The position numbers and the translations under genes are program-made. From Photobacterium piscicola (GTDB lineage Bacteria > Pseudomonadota > Gammaproteobacteria > Enterobacterales > Vibrionaceae), in assembly GCF_900166965.1 (NCBI RefSeq), contig NZ_FUZI01000002.1, forward strand, positions 310,001 through 374,000: DNA of 64,000 nucleotides, read 5' to 3'. The notes under the pieces are model-generated. The model worked only from the letters and a program-made list of their open reading frames with translations. It did not search any database and was not told the DNA's origin. Of the stretch, positions 29,531 through 38,436 are shown piece after piece. Each line of letters opens with the position of its first letter. The stretch's first letter is position 1.

Positions 29531-30316
29531 ATGTTACAGAATCATGATTTTTATCATCAAACAACGGCTGACTTTCATATGTTATTGACGATGCCTAATC
29601 TTGTGACCACCTGTGATTACGCGATGAGTAACCAATGGCTACACCAATTTTCAAAAAAGGCTATTATTCCAACCAATGTTCATTACCACGGTAATACACG
29701 TTTAGGCTTTTATTATCAATGGTTATGGCAACAGTTAATTATCCATCATCCCGATTACAGCCTTATTGGTGAAGAAATTCAATTACAGTGGCAACACCAG
29801 ACTGTCGGTGCCATTGATTTTTTAGTCCATAACCATGGCAATAATGAAATTGAACATTGGGAAGTCGCTATCAAATTTTATTTAAGCTTCCAGCACCAAT
29901 GGCCGGGTCCAAACGCTAACGATAATTTAGATAAAAAAACAAATAGAATGCGGAATCATCAACTCCAATTAACTACCCACCCTGCCTTTAGCCATCTCGA
30001 CTATCCTCTGCCAACACAGCGTCGATTAATTATGCAAGGCCGCTTATTTAATGCGTGGCCAGAGGCTCAATCAGGCTCCGCTATGGTAATAAACCCCACC
30101 AGCCTCAAAGGTCATTGGTGTTATTGTTCACAAGCATCAGCACTGGCTTTGCGCGCATTAGAAAAACGGCAATGGATTGCGCCCCCCTCTTTTTCTCAAT
30201 TAACAACAACACTTGATATCACTCAAATTATGGTACCGACGCAAGCAGTCGATAATAATGATACCGTTTGGTTTATTGTGCCAAACCATTGGCCTCAGCA
30301 TAATCGTGAGCTATAA
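29531..30316 (+). CDS. DUF1853 family protein
   Basis: The 261-residue protein matches DUF1853: LGFYYQWLWQQLI near residues 58-70, a GEEIQLQ strand, VGAIDFLVHN near 97-106, and HWEVAIKFYL near 115-124. The E-x-D...E-x-K pattern of these strands (the Asp in IDF and the Glu and Lys in WEVAIKF) looks like a PD-(D/E)xK nuclease-like core; that is my inference, not an established activity. AAGGAATATGTCAAT precedes the ATG. It is single and ends at a strong hairpin shared with pgm. Confidence 0.8.
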   Translation: MLQNHDFYHQTTADFHMLLTMPNLVTTCDYAMSNQWLHQFSKKAIIPTNVHYHGNTRLGFYYQWLWQQLIIHHPDYSLIGEEIQLQWQHQTVGAIDFLVHNHGNNEIEHWEVAIKFYLSFQHQWPGPNANDNLDKKTNRMRNHQLQLTTHPAFSHLDYPLPTQRRLIMQGRLFNAWPEAQSGSAMVINPTSLKGHWCYCSQASALALRALEKRQWIAPPSFSQLTTTLDITQIMVPTQAVDNNDTVWFIVPNHWPQHNREL

Positions 30317-30368
30317 AAAAACGCCCTAATACTCTTTCAATAATGAAGAGAGTAATTAGGGCGTTTTT
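30314..30368. terminator. Bidirectional terminator between DUF1853 gene and pgm
   Basis: The 19-base arms (AAAAACGCCCTAATACTCT and its near-complement ending AGGGCGTTTTT) form a long stem with a loop around TTCAATAATGAAG. It serves both convergent genes. Confidence 0.93.
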
Positions 30369-30399
30369 CGAATGTATTATCCGTTATGGCGCTAAGTTA

Positions 30400-32046
30400 T
30401 TATAAACCAGCATCACTAAAGACTTTACTTACAATATCTTGTGCTTCTTTTTCGATAAGGGCTAGATGCTCTTTACCTTTAAAGCTTTCACAATAAATTT
30501 TATAGATATCTTCTGTACCCGATGGGCGAGCTGCAAACCAACCGTTTTCGGTCGTTACTTTCAAGCCACCAATCGCTGCACCATTACCTGGAGCATGTGT
30601 TAGTCGAGCAAGAATAGGTTCGCCTGCCAATGTTTCGGCAGCAACCATTTCTGGAGATAACTTGCTTAACACTGCTTTTTGTTCTTTATTAGCAACAGCT
30701 TGTAAGCGTGCATATTCTGAACTACCGAATTTAGCAGCAAGTTCATCGTAGTATTGTTGTGGGTTCTTACCTGTTACCGCTGTAATTTCTGCAGCAAGTA
30801 GACACAAAAGAATACCGTCTTTATCGGTTGACCAAGGCGTACCATCTTTACGTAAGAAAGAAGCTCCCGCACTTTCTTCGCCGCCAAAGCCCAAAGTACC
30901 GTTGTATAAGCCATCAACAAACCATTTAAAGCCAACAGGCACTTCAACTAATTCACGACCTAGTGCTGCAACAACACGGTCAATTAATGCACTTGATACT
31001 AATGTTTTACCAACAGCAACATTTTTACTCCACTCACTACGGTGACGGAATAAATAATCGATACAAACGGCAAGGTAATGATTAGGATTCATCAAACCAG
31101 CAGGTGTTACGATACCGTGACGATCGTAATCAGGGTCATTACCAAACGCTAAATCATAGTTATCTTTATAAGCAAGTAAACCTGCCATAGCATAAGGTGA
31201 TGAACAGTCCATACGTACAACACCGTCTTTATCTAATGACATGAAACGGAACGATGGATCGATAGATTCATTTACTAATGTTAGGTCTAATGCATAATAT
31301 TGAGCAATCTGACGCCAGTATTCGATACCAGAACCACCAAGTGGATCAACACCTAGCTTTAAGTTTGCTTTTTGAATTGCTTCAATATCAATAACATTTG
31401 CTAAATCAGCAACATAAGGTGCCACTAAATCTTGTTGTACAACAAGTTCAGAAGCAAAAGCGTCAGCAATTGACACACGCTTTACGTCAACCATACCATT
31501 CGCAATAATATCATTTGCACGTTGCTCAATAGCAGTAGTTAACTCACTTTCAGCTGGACCGCCGTGAACAGGGTTATACTTAATACCGCCATCTTGTGGT
31601 GGATTATGCGATGGAGTAATGACAATGCCGTCTGCTTTATCTGCATGTGCTTTATTGTGGCAAAGAATAGCATGAGAAATGCCAGGCGTTGGTGTGTAAC
31701 CTAACCCTTCTTGTACTACTACTTTCACGTTATTCGCTACTAGCACTTCTAATGTTGAAGTGAACGCTGGCTCAGATAAAGCATGAGTATCCTTACCTAA
31801 AAATAGCGGTCCAGTTAAACCATTTGCTAGACGAACTTCAGCAATCGCTTGAGCAATAGCCCAAATATGATGCTGATTAAAAGTACCTTTATCAGCAGTA
31901 CCACGATGTCCAGAAGTACCAAATGCTACCTTTTGTAGCGGATCAGTAATAGTTGGCTCAATCAGAAAATAATTAGCAACTAGTGCTGGAATATTATGCA
32001 TATCTTCTTGCTGAGCGCGTTGACCCGCACGTGGATGGATTGCCAT
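30400..32046 (-). CDS. pgm: Phosphoglucomutase
   Basis: Pgm interconverts glucose-1-P and glucose-6-P. The 548 residues show the N-terminal FGTSGHRG near 39-46, the phosphoserine loop [17 protein letters not shown] near 140-156 with Ser at the active site, the Mg-binding loop DPDYDRHG near 305, the sugar-binding loop GGEESAG, and the phosphate-binding [16 protein letters not shown] near the end. The frame extends to 32070. I chose the ATG at 32046: AGGAT lies seven bases upstream and the product begins MAIHPRAGQ, as in E. coli. It follows seqA by about 30 bases; seqA-pgm is a conserved operon. Confidence 0.97.
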   Translation of the reverse strand: MAIHPRAGQRAQQEDMHNIPALVANYFLIEPTITDPLQKVAFGTSGHRGTADKGTFNQHHIWAIAQAIAEVRLANGLTGPLFLGKDTHALSEPAFTSTLEVLVANNVKVVVQEGLGYTPTPGISHAILCHNKAHADKADGIVITPSHNPPQDGGIKYNPVHGGPAESELTTAIEQRANDIIANGMVDVKRVSIADAFASELVVQQDLVAPYVADLANVIDIEAIQKANLKLGVDPLGGSGIEYWRQIAQYYALDLTLVNESIDPSFRFMSLDKDGVVRMDCSSPYAMAGLLAYKDNYDLAFGNDPDYDRHGIVTPAGLMNPNHYLAVCIDYLFRHRSEWSKNVAVGKTLVSSALIDRVVAALGRELVEVPVGFKWFVDGLYNGTLGFGGEESAGASFLRKDGTPWSTDKDGILLCLLAAEITAVTGKNPQQYYDELAAKFGSSEYARLQAVANKEQKAVLSKLSPEMVAAETLAGEPILARLTHAPGNGAAIGGLKVTTENGWFAARPSGTEDIYKIYCESFKGKEHLALIEKEAQDIVSKVFSDAGL

Positions 32047-32076
32047 TGTCTTATCCTTGTAAAAACTCAATAGTGA

Positions 32077-32619
32077 TTAAATTTCACCACAAACTTTATC
32101 AATAATATCAGAACTAAACCCCATCTTCGTCATTAATTGGTCAATCATTTGACGCTTTCTGTCGGTATTAGTATTTGTGATCACCCAAAATGGGGTAGTT
32201 GGAATAGCTTTTGGTTTTGTTGTTTTACCACTGGTGAGCAATGTTTCTTCATCATGGGCAAAATAAACGCGTGTACGTCCTTTAATTGCCGCTGCTTCAG
32301 CGAAACCGTCAGCATCAATACGATAAAGAGAAGATAAGATCAGCATAAAACGGCCAATGGCTTTTTCTTGTGCCGCAAATTCATCTGAAATTAACACAGT
32401 ACGCATTTCTTTAACGCGATCTATGGTCGGCTCATTACCAGCATCTCTGCTCACAACAATGCCTTTAGGACGAACAGGCATCACAACTGCAGGTTGCTGC
32501 AATTGCTCTTCTGGCACCATAAGCAAGCGACGTAAAATATCAGAAGCGCTTTCACCAATATGTTGAGTTTGGCTAGCGATATAACGATATAGCTCTTCGT
32601 CTACCTCAATAGTCTTCAT
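32077..32619 (-). CDS. seqA: Replication initiation regulator SeqA
   Basis: SeqA sequesters hemimethylated GATC at oriC and restrains re-initiation. The N-terminal oligomerisation helix is MKTIEVDEELYRYIASQTQ, followed by HIGESASDILRRLL. The C-terminal DNA-binding domain contains GRTRVYFAHDEETLLTSGKT and PFWVITNTNTDRKRQMI, typical of SeqA. I placed the start at 32619 by homology; the in-frame ATG at 32631 has a better-spaced GGA and would add MNNT. It lies upstream of pgm and diverges from ybfF. Confidence 0.96.
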   Translation of the reverse strand: MKTIEVDEELYRYIASQTQHIGESASDILRRLLMVPEEQLQQPAVVMPVRPKGIVVSRDAGNEPTIDRVKEMRTVLISDEFAAQEKAIGRFMLILSSLYRIDADGFAEAAAIKGRTRVYFAHDEETLLTSGKTTKPKAIPTTPFWVITNTNTDRKRQMIDQLMTKMGFSSDIIDKVCGEI

Positions 32620-32723
32620 GGTATTATTCATTATCATTCCGTTTAAAATTCTGGGTACGATTATAGCCTGATCCGAGGTTATACTCTATGGTAAATACCA
32701 CACCTAACTAGAGAAAATAGCCA

Positions 32724-33488
32724 GTGAATCTTCATTTTCGTGCTGAGGGCAAGGGTAAAACGATCGTTTTGATCCATGGTTTGTTCGGCAGCGCAGATAA
32801 TCTTGGTCTTTTAGCCCGAGAATTAAAACATCATTATCACGTGATCAGCGTCGATCTTCGTAACCATGGTTTATCTCCGCACAACGATCTATTCAGCTAT
32901 CAAGATCTTGCTCAAGATATTATTGATACGCTTGATCATTTAGCCATTGAACAATTTGATGTGGTTGGGCATTCAATGGGTGCTAAAGTTGCGATGGCAT
33001 TAACGGCCTTAATCCCTCAACGTATCCATCACCTCGTTGTTCTCGATATGGCTCCCGTCGCCTATCAAGGTCACCGTCATCAAAATGTATTTGATGGCTT
33101 ACGTGAAGTTAATCGTCATTTAATCACTAAACGCAGTGAAGCAGAACAGTATTTAGCACGTTTTATCAATGATGCTGGCGTACGACAGTTTTTATTAAAA
33201 TCGTTAGTAAAAACAGAAACAGGTTACCAATGGCGATTTAATGTTGAAGGCTTAATTGCTAATTACGCCACAATCATGGGCTGGCACCCAGCTTCGCAAC
33301 AATTCACAGGTAAAACTTTATTTATCAAAGGTCAACTCTCTGATTATATTGAACCTCAATACCGTGATGCGATCATGGCACAGTTTCCAAACGCCAAAGC
33401 ACATGTGGTAGCGAATACAGGTCATTGGCTTCATGCGGAGAAATCCGAAACGGTTAATCGAATTATTAATCAATTTTTGGACCAATAA
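32724..33488 (+). CDS. ybfF: Esterase YbfF (alpha/beta hydrolase)
   Basis: This 254-residue alpha/beta hydrolase has an oxyanion VLIHGLFGSADNLG near residues 17-30, VDLRNHGLSPH, and a nucleophile elbow VVGHSMGAK with Ser near residue 92. The C-terminal catalytic His is in NTGHWLHAEKSE near 232-242. E. coli YbfF hydrolyses acyl-CoA and malonyl-CoA esters in vitro; the cellular role is unclear. The start is GTG at 32724 with AGAGAAAAT upstream; no better ATG exists. The seqA-ybfF-fldA-fur order is like the enteric one. Confidence 0.93.
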   Translation: MNLHFRAEGKGKTIVLIHGLFGSADNLGLLARELKHHYHVISVDLRNHGLSPHNDLFSYQDLAQDIIDTLDHLAIEQFDVVGHSMGAKVAMALTALIPQRIHHLVVLDMAPVAYQGHRHQNVFDGLREVNRHLITKRSEAEQYLARFINDAGVRQFLLKSLVKTETGYQWRFNVEGLIANYATIMGWHPASQQFTGKTLFIKGQLSDYIEPQYRDAIMAQFPNAKAHVVANTGHWLHAEKSETVNRIINQFLDQ

Positions 33489-33840
33489 ACTAAAATAATA
33501 CGCCATTATAATTGATGGTTAACTACAGTAGACTACAGGACTAACTATTAAATCCCTTACTCTACTGTGATATAGTCCGTAAAGGTTTGATAGCAATCCG
33601 ATAAGACTTATTGCTATCTTCTGCTCTAGAGTAATGCAATGAAAGCGACCACTAAGTAAGCTAACGTCATTAACTATGAGCTATCATGCCCTTATGATGT
33701 AGGGCTACAATAAACAATGATGATATTTGGGCGAAAAAACATCAAATCGCCATCAAAAAGTAATTATCATTGTGTCGTTTATACTGATTTCTGTAAACTG
33801 CCCAAAAGCAGTTAACAATTTAATATGGGTAATATCTACT
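33489..33840. other. ybfF-fldA spacer with several inverted repeats
   Basis: The 352-base spacer has no supported gene. Pairs seen are ACAGTAGA (33525-33532)/TCTACTGT (33561-33568), interleaved with GGACTA (33538-33543)/TAGTCC (33573-33578); GATAGCAAT (33589-33597)/ATTGCTATC (33610-33618); GCCCT/AGGGC (33688-33705); and GGCGA/TCGCC (33730-33751). A -10-like TATACT lies at 33780-33785. Confidence 0.6.
33756..33774 (+). promoter_or_regulatory. Fur-box-like site before fldA
   Basis: AAAAGTAATTATCATTGTG matches about 12 of 19 positions of the Fur consensus. It ends five bases before a TATACT -10-like hexamer at 33780-33785. Fur control would make flavodoxin iron-responsive, which is plausible but unproven. 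Confidence 0.4.
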
Positions 33841-34368
33841 ATGGCGAGCGTTGGACTCTTCTTTGGTAGCGACACCGGTAATACCGAAGCTGTCGCTAAA
33901 ATGATTCAGAAGCAACTAGGTAGCAAGCTAGTTGAAGTAAAAGATATTGCGAAAAGTAGTAAAGAAGATATCGACAACTTTGATCTGATACTACTAGGTA
34001 TTCCTACTTGGTATTATGGTGAACCACAGTGTGATTGGGATGACTTTTTCCCAGAGCTAGAGCAAGTTGATTTTTCAACTAAACTTGTGGCTATCTTTGG
34101 TTGTGGTGACCAAGAAGATTACGCAGAATACTTCTGTGATGCGATGGGCACTGTGCGTGACATCGTTGAAAGTAAAGGCGGCACAATTGTTGGTAATTTC
34201 TCAACTGCTGGTTATGAGTTTGAAGCATCAAAAGCATTAGTTGATGATGCAAACTTCGTTGGCTTATGTATTGATGAAGACCGTCAACCAGAGCTAACAG
34301 CACCACGTGTTGAGCAATGGGTTAATCAAATCTTTGATGAAATGTGCCTAGCTGAACTTGCTGACTAA
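33841..34368 (+). CDS. fldA: Flavodoxin FldA
   Basis: FldA is an FMN electron carrier that can replace ferredoxin. The 175 residues show the FMN-phosphate loop FFGSDTGNTEAVAK near 7-20, the aromatic loop GIPTWYYGEPQCDWDDFF near 52-70, and FGCGDQEDYAEYFCDAMG near 88-105. This is the long-chain type. I placed the start at the ATG at 33841, which gives MASVGLFFGSDTG as in E. coli; the frame upstream to 33727 crosses the promoter. fldA precedes fur as in enterics, but a terminator lies between them. Confidence 0.97.
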   Translation: MASVGLFFGSDTGNTEAVAKMIQKQLGSKLVEVKDIAKSSKEDIDNFDLILLGIPTWYYGEPQCDWDDFFPELEQVDFSTKLVAIFGCGDQEDYAEYFCDAMGTVRDIVESKGGTIVGNFSTAGYEFEASKALVDDANFVGLCIDEDRQPELTAPRVEQWVNQIFDEMCLAELAD

Positions 34369-34390
34369 TCACTAGCAGCAATCCAATAAG

Positions 34391-34417
34391 AACGCGCTTT
34401 AATGGCGCGTTTTTTAT
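34391..34417 (+). terminator. Terminator of fldA
   Basis: AACGCGC (34391-34397) pairs with GCGCGTT (34405-34411) over a seven-base loop, followed by a T-run. Confidence 0.92.
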
Positions 34418-34802
34418 TTTTATCAAATATATTACGGCTTCAGACAATAACATTCCGCTACATATTCTTACCTACCGCTATAATTTCAATAGTAATCAAC
34501 GATAACAAAAATTTATCAATTCGCTCATTCAATGGCTAAACCCTAAAAATAAAAACCATAAGTTTAACGACAGCTTAACCAAACTTACCTTATAGTAATC
34601 AAACAAGACAACACACTATATAAACTGGTATGATGATGCATTTATTTACATTTTCGTTACAAATCGACAAGAAAAATAAAAGTAACACTTCTGCTAGATA
34701 ACTGACCTTTTAAGGTTTATTGTTATCGTTGCGTCACTTATAATGAATCTATATGAGAAAGACTACTGCAACATTTTTGCAGCTAGCCAACAGGAAAATC
34801 GG
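34418..34802. other. fldA-fur spacer with fur promoter region
   Basis: This 385-base AT-rich spacer contains a perfect TATAAT at 34739-34744. A weak -35 (TTTATT, 34716-34721) lies 17 bases upstream. Transcription would begin near 34751, some 50 bases before the fur ATG. I see no clear Fur or OxyR site and no gene. Confidence 0.5.
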
Positions 34803-35249
34803 ATGTCAGATAATAATCACGCGCTAAAGCAAGCTGGTCTTAAAGTAACACTTCCTCGTCTTAAGATTTTAGAAGTGCTTCAACAACCTGATTGCCAACA
34901 CATCAGTGCTGAAGACCTGTATAAAAAACTCATCGATATCGGTGAAGAAATTGGCCTTGCGACCGTTTACCGTGTCCTTAACCAATTTGATGATGCAGGC
35001 ATTGTAACTCGTCACCATTTTGAAGGTGGTAAATCGGTATTCGAATTAGCCACTCAACATCATCATGATCATCTCGTTTGTCTTGATTGTGGTAAAGTAA
35101 TTGAATTTTCAGACGAAATGATTGAGCAACGCCAGAAAGACATCGCGGCACGCTACAATGTTCGTTTAACAAACCATAGCTTGTACCTATACGGTCATTG
35201 CATGGATGGCGATTGTAATGCCGATGAAACGTTACACGACGAAAAATAA
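34803..35249 (+). CDS. fur: Ferric uptake regulator Fur
   Basis: Fur is a 148-residue Fe2+-dependent repressor. The N-terminal winged helix runs from MSDNNHALKQAGLKVTLPR, with GLATVYRVLNQFDDAGIV as the recognition region near 50-67. The metal-binding HHHDHLVCLDCGK lies near 87-99, with the CxxC zinc pair. The C-terminus has HCMDGDC with a second Cys pair. The frame is open back to 34743, but the ATG at 34803 has AGGA nine bases upstream and gives the standard start. It probably controls feoABC and perhaps fldA in this window. Confidence 0.97.
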   Translation: MSDNNHALKQAGLKVTLPRLKILEVLQQPDCQHISAEDLYKKLIDIGEEIGLATVYRVLNQFDDAGIVTRHHFEGGKSVFELATQHHHDHLVCLDCGKVIEFSDEMIEQRQKDIAARYNVRLTNHSLYLYGHCMDGDCNADETLHDEK

Positions 35250-35272
35250 CAATGACTAGTTATTTTCGCCCT

Positions 35273-35304
35273 AAAAACCAGTGATCAGTATCACTGGTTT
35301 TTTT
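35273..35304 (+). terminator. Terminator of fur
   Basis: AAAAACCAGTGAT pairs with ATCACTGGTTTTT around a CAGT loop, followed by more T residues. Confidence 0.94.
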
Positions 35305-35421
35305 ATCACTCAATCTTTGTCGCGACCCACATCACGATTCAAATAACGTTACAATTGATTGCGTGACAAATAATGGTTAATTACATATATATCAGTTAGT
35401 TACTTATATAGGGAATTAATC

Positions 35422-36462
35422 ATGAAATCGAATTCATTAACTGTCGCTCTAATCACTGCTTTATCTTTAGGCTCTATGTCATCGGTTGCCAATGCCTGCA
35501 CTCGTGTTTTATGGCAAACTCAAGATCAAGGTACCTTTGTTGCTCGTACCATGGACTGGTCAGAATCAACCCAACCGACATTAGTCAATTTCCCTCAAGG
35601 CTCTGAATATTCCACCCATTTAAGTCAATTAAATAATGTTAATGCTAAATATGCCGTTACCGGAATAACCGCCTATGGCATTGTTATGGATGGTATTAAT
35701 TCACAAGGATTAAGCGGAAATGTTCTTTATGATGCCGAGATGGATTTAGGTAAATCAGACCCGCAACAAAAAGCAGGGGCAATAACGTACTTACGTCACC
35801 TATTATCACAATATAAAGACGTTAATGAATTAGTAGCAGCCATCAAAGATACACCACCGATTGAAGAGCTTATCAAAGGCATTCCAGTACGGATTGCACT
35901 TCATATTTCAGTTCAAGATCCAACCGGTGATAGTGCAATTATTGAATGGCGCGATGGCAAACCACAAATTTGGCATGGTAAACAATACACCGTAATGACA
36001 AATCAACCAGGTTATGCTCAACACCTTGCAAATATTCAACGCTCAGCACGTGGCTGGGGAGAACAAGATGCGCAATGGAGCCAAACAAACTTAGGAACGG
36101 GGGGTAATACAAATCCTGAAGATCGTTTTGTTCATGCCACATACTTTTCAAAGCACTTAAAACAACCAACCAGCATTATAAATGGCATTCTTAAGCTAGA
36201 TTCTACTGTATTCCGTATTCCTCACGATGCACCAAACCGCCCAGTTAATGGCAAAATGGCAGGCTATGCCACGGAATATACAATCAATACCCATTTACAA
36301 TCAGGCCAAACATTTATTCGTTATCAATGGGGAAATATTTACGCCCAATTTAACTACGACGTTAAAGCGATTCAGCAATCACAAAAGCTGATAAAATTTA
36401 ATATTGTTAATAATGAATTAGCCGGCGACATTACTCAAAATATCATTGCCTCAAGTAAATAA
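35422..36462 (+). CDS. Secreted choloylglycine-hydrolase family amidase (Ntn hydrolase)
   Basis: The 346-residue protein has a signal peptide of about 25 residues ending SVANA, and the next residue is Cys26. In this Ntn-hydrolase family the mature N-terminal Cys is the nucleophile. Mature Cys1, Arg17 and Asp20 (in CTRVLW and ARTMDW) match the catalytic residues of penicillin V acylase and bile salt hydrolase. Further conserved segments are YGIVMDGINSQGLSGNVLYD and TGDSAIIEWRDGKPQIW. Gram-negative members cleave penicillin V or acyl-homoserine lactones; the substrate here is unknown. It stands alone with terminators on both sides, between fur and glnS, where E. coli has a chitoporin gene. A periplasmic location is inferred. 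Confidence 0.88.
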   Translation: MKSNSLTVALITALSLGSMSSVANACTRVLWQTQDQGTFVARTMDWSESTQPTLVNFPQGSEYSTHLSQLNNVNAKYAVTGITAYGIVMDGINSQGLSGNVLYDAEMDLGKSDPQQKAGAITYLRHLLSQYKDVNELVAAIKDTPPIEELIKGIPVRIALHISVQDPTGDSAIIEWRDGKPQIWHGKQYTVMTNQPGYAQHLANIQRSARGWGEQDAQWSQTNLGTGGNTNPEDRFVHATYFSKHLKQPTSIINGILKLDSTVFRIPHDAPNRPVNGKMAGYATEYTINTHLQSGQTFIRYQWGNIYAQFNYDVKAIQQSQKLIKFNIVNNELAGDITQNIIASSK

Positions 36463-36480
36463 TTGACACCCTAACGACAT

Positions 36481-36520
36481 AAAAAAAGCGCCTATTCCAT
36501 TACTGAAATAGGCGCTTTTT
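36481..36520. terminator. Bidirectional terminator between amidase gene and glnS
   Basis: AAAAAGCGCCTATT and AATAGGCGCTTTTT form a 14-bp stem with a short loop and A/T runs on both sides. It serves both convergent genes. Confidence 0.94.
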
Positions 36521-36539
36521 AGCAAACATTAACGACTAA

Positions 36540-38204
36540 TTAGTCACCAATTTTTGCCCAAGTATCACGTAGACCTACAGTACGGTTAAATACTAGGTGA
36601 TCTGCACTTGAATCTTTGTTATCAGCACAGAAATAGCCCATACGCTCAAACTGGTATGCTTTTTCAGCTTCTGCTGCAACCAATACTGGCTCAACAAAAC
36701 CATGCAATACCGTTAGCGATTCAGGGTTAATCACTGATACGAAATCTTCTGCAGCACCTGGATTTGGCACAGTAAATAGACGATCGTATAAACGAATTTC
36801 TGCTGGAATACCTGCTTGTGCAGATACCCAGTGAATAACACCTTTCACTTTACGACCGTCAGCTGGGTTTTTACCTAGCGTGTCTTTATCGTAAGTACAG
36901 TAAATAGTCGTGATATTACCTTCAGCGTCTTTTTCAATACGCTCAGCTTGAATCACGTATGCACCACGTAGACGTACTTCTTTACCTAATACTAAACGCT
37001 TATACTTCTTGTTCGCTTCTTCGCGGAAGTCTTCACGCTCAATGTAAAGTTCACGGCTAAATGGCACTTCACGCGTACCCATTTCTGGTTTATTCGGGTG
37101 ATTAGCAACCATTAATGTTTCAGACTCACCATCAAAGTTTTCAATCACAACTTTAACGGGATCTAGAACCGCCATTGCACGAGGTGCATTTTCATTTAGA
37201 TCATCACGAATACAAGATTCTAGTGAGCTAATTTCAATGGTATTGTCTTGCTTAGTCACACCAATACGCTTACAGAATTCACGCATAGAGCCCGGTGTAA
37301 AGCCGCGACGACGTAAACCAGAAATTGTTGGCATACGTGGATCATCCCAACCGTTAACAAGTTTATCGGTCACAAGTTGGTTTAGTTTACGCTTAGACAT
37401 CACAGTATATTCAAGGTTTAGACGACTAAACTCATACTGATGTGGTGTGCAATCAATAGTGATATTTTCAAGAACCCAATCGTATAAACGACGGTTATCC
37501 ATGAACTCAAGCGTACAAATAGAATGCGTAATGCCTTCTAACGCATCAGAAATACAATGCGTAAAGTCGTACATTGGGTAAATGCACCACTTATCACCCG
37601 TCTGGTGGTGATTTGCAAAACGAACGCGGTAAATAACCGGATCACGCATAACCATAAACGGTGATGCCATGTCGATTTTCGCACGTAGACACATTTTGCC
37701 TTCTTCAACTTCGCCGTTCTTCATTTTTTCAAATAAGGCTAAGTTTTCTTCGACACTACGATCGCGGTAAGGACTATGTTTACCCGCTTGCGTTAACGTA
37801 CCGCGATATTCGCGCATTTGCTCAGGACTTAGCTCATCAACATATGCTAAGCCTTTATTAATTAATTCAATGGCAAACCCGTGAAGCTGATCAAAGTAGT
37901 TTGATGAATAACAAATCTCACCACTCCACTCAAAGCCTAACCAGTTAACATCGTTTTTAATAGACTCAACATATTCGATGTCTTCTTTCTCAGGGTTGGT
38001 GTCATCGAAACGTAAGTTACATTGACCCTGATAGTCCTGAGCAATACCGAAGTTCAAACAAATAGATTTCGCATGACCGATATGCAGATAACCATTTGGT
38101 TCTGGCGGGAATCGGGTATGTATGCTTGTATGTTTGCCACTTGCTAAATCCGTATCAATGATTTGACGGATAAAGTTAGTTGGACGAGCTTCAGATTCAC
38201 TCAT
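36540..38204 (-). CDS. glnS: Glutaminyl-tRNA synthetase
   Basis: GlnRS charges tRNA-Gln directly. The 554 residues match E. coli in length. [20 protein letters not shown] near 32-51 holds the HIGH motif, and VMSKRKL near 268 is the KMSKS-like loop. [12 protein letters not shown] near 63-74 and [18 protein letters not shown] near 211 are family hallmarks. The C-terminal beta-barrel domains bind the anticodon. It stands alone on minus. No regulatory signal is clear upstream. Confidence 0.98.
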   Translation of the reverse strand: MSESEARPTNFIRQIIDTDLASGKHTSIHTRFPPEPNGYLHIGHAKSICLNFGIAQDYQGQCNLRFDDTNPEKEDIEYVESIKNDVNWLGFEWSGEICYSSNYFDQLHGFAIELINKGLAYVDELSPEQMREYRGTLTQAGKHSPYRDRSVEENLALFEKMKNGEVEEGKMCLRAKIDMASPFMVMRDPVIYRVRFANHHQTGDKWCIYPMYDFTHCISDALEGITHSICTLEFMDNRRLYDWVLENITIDCTPHQYEFSRLNLEYTVMSKRKLNQLVTDKLVNGWDDPRMPTISGLRRRGFTPGSMREFCKRIGVTKQDNTIEISSLESCIRDDLNENAPRAMAVLDPVKVVIENFDGESETLMVANHPNKPEMGTREVPFSRELYIEREDFREEANKKYKRLVLGKEVRLRGAYVIQAERIEKDAEGNITTIYCTYDKDTLGKNPADGRKVKGVIHWVSAQAGIPAEIRLYDRLFTVPNPGAAEDFVSVINPESLTVLHGFVEPVLVAAEAEKAYQFERMGYFCADNKDSSADHLVFNRTVGLRDTWAKIGD

Positions 38205-38362
38205 CTATTACACCTCGTGTACTTACAGGATTGAGAATTATGTACAGTTCATCAATATGAACTATGACTTTACACTATACCTCAATGCCGCTATGCAAAA
38301 AATCAAAAACGCAGTTATAACAAACAATAGTTGTGATTTTAATTAATAACGCGCAATAAAAA

Positions 38363-38394
38363 GCCGACGATGGTCATCCCATCGTCGGCAATAA
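38363..38394 (-). terminator. Terminator of chitobiase gene
   Basis: GCCGACGATGG (38363-38373) pairs with CCATCGTCGGC (38379-38389) through a five-base loop. On minus it is followed by a T-run. It lies about 48 bases after the chitobiase stop. Confidence 0.9.
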
Positions 38395-38436
38395 AGCGAT
38401 CATATAATGATCAGAGCTTACATTGTTATTAGTCGA

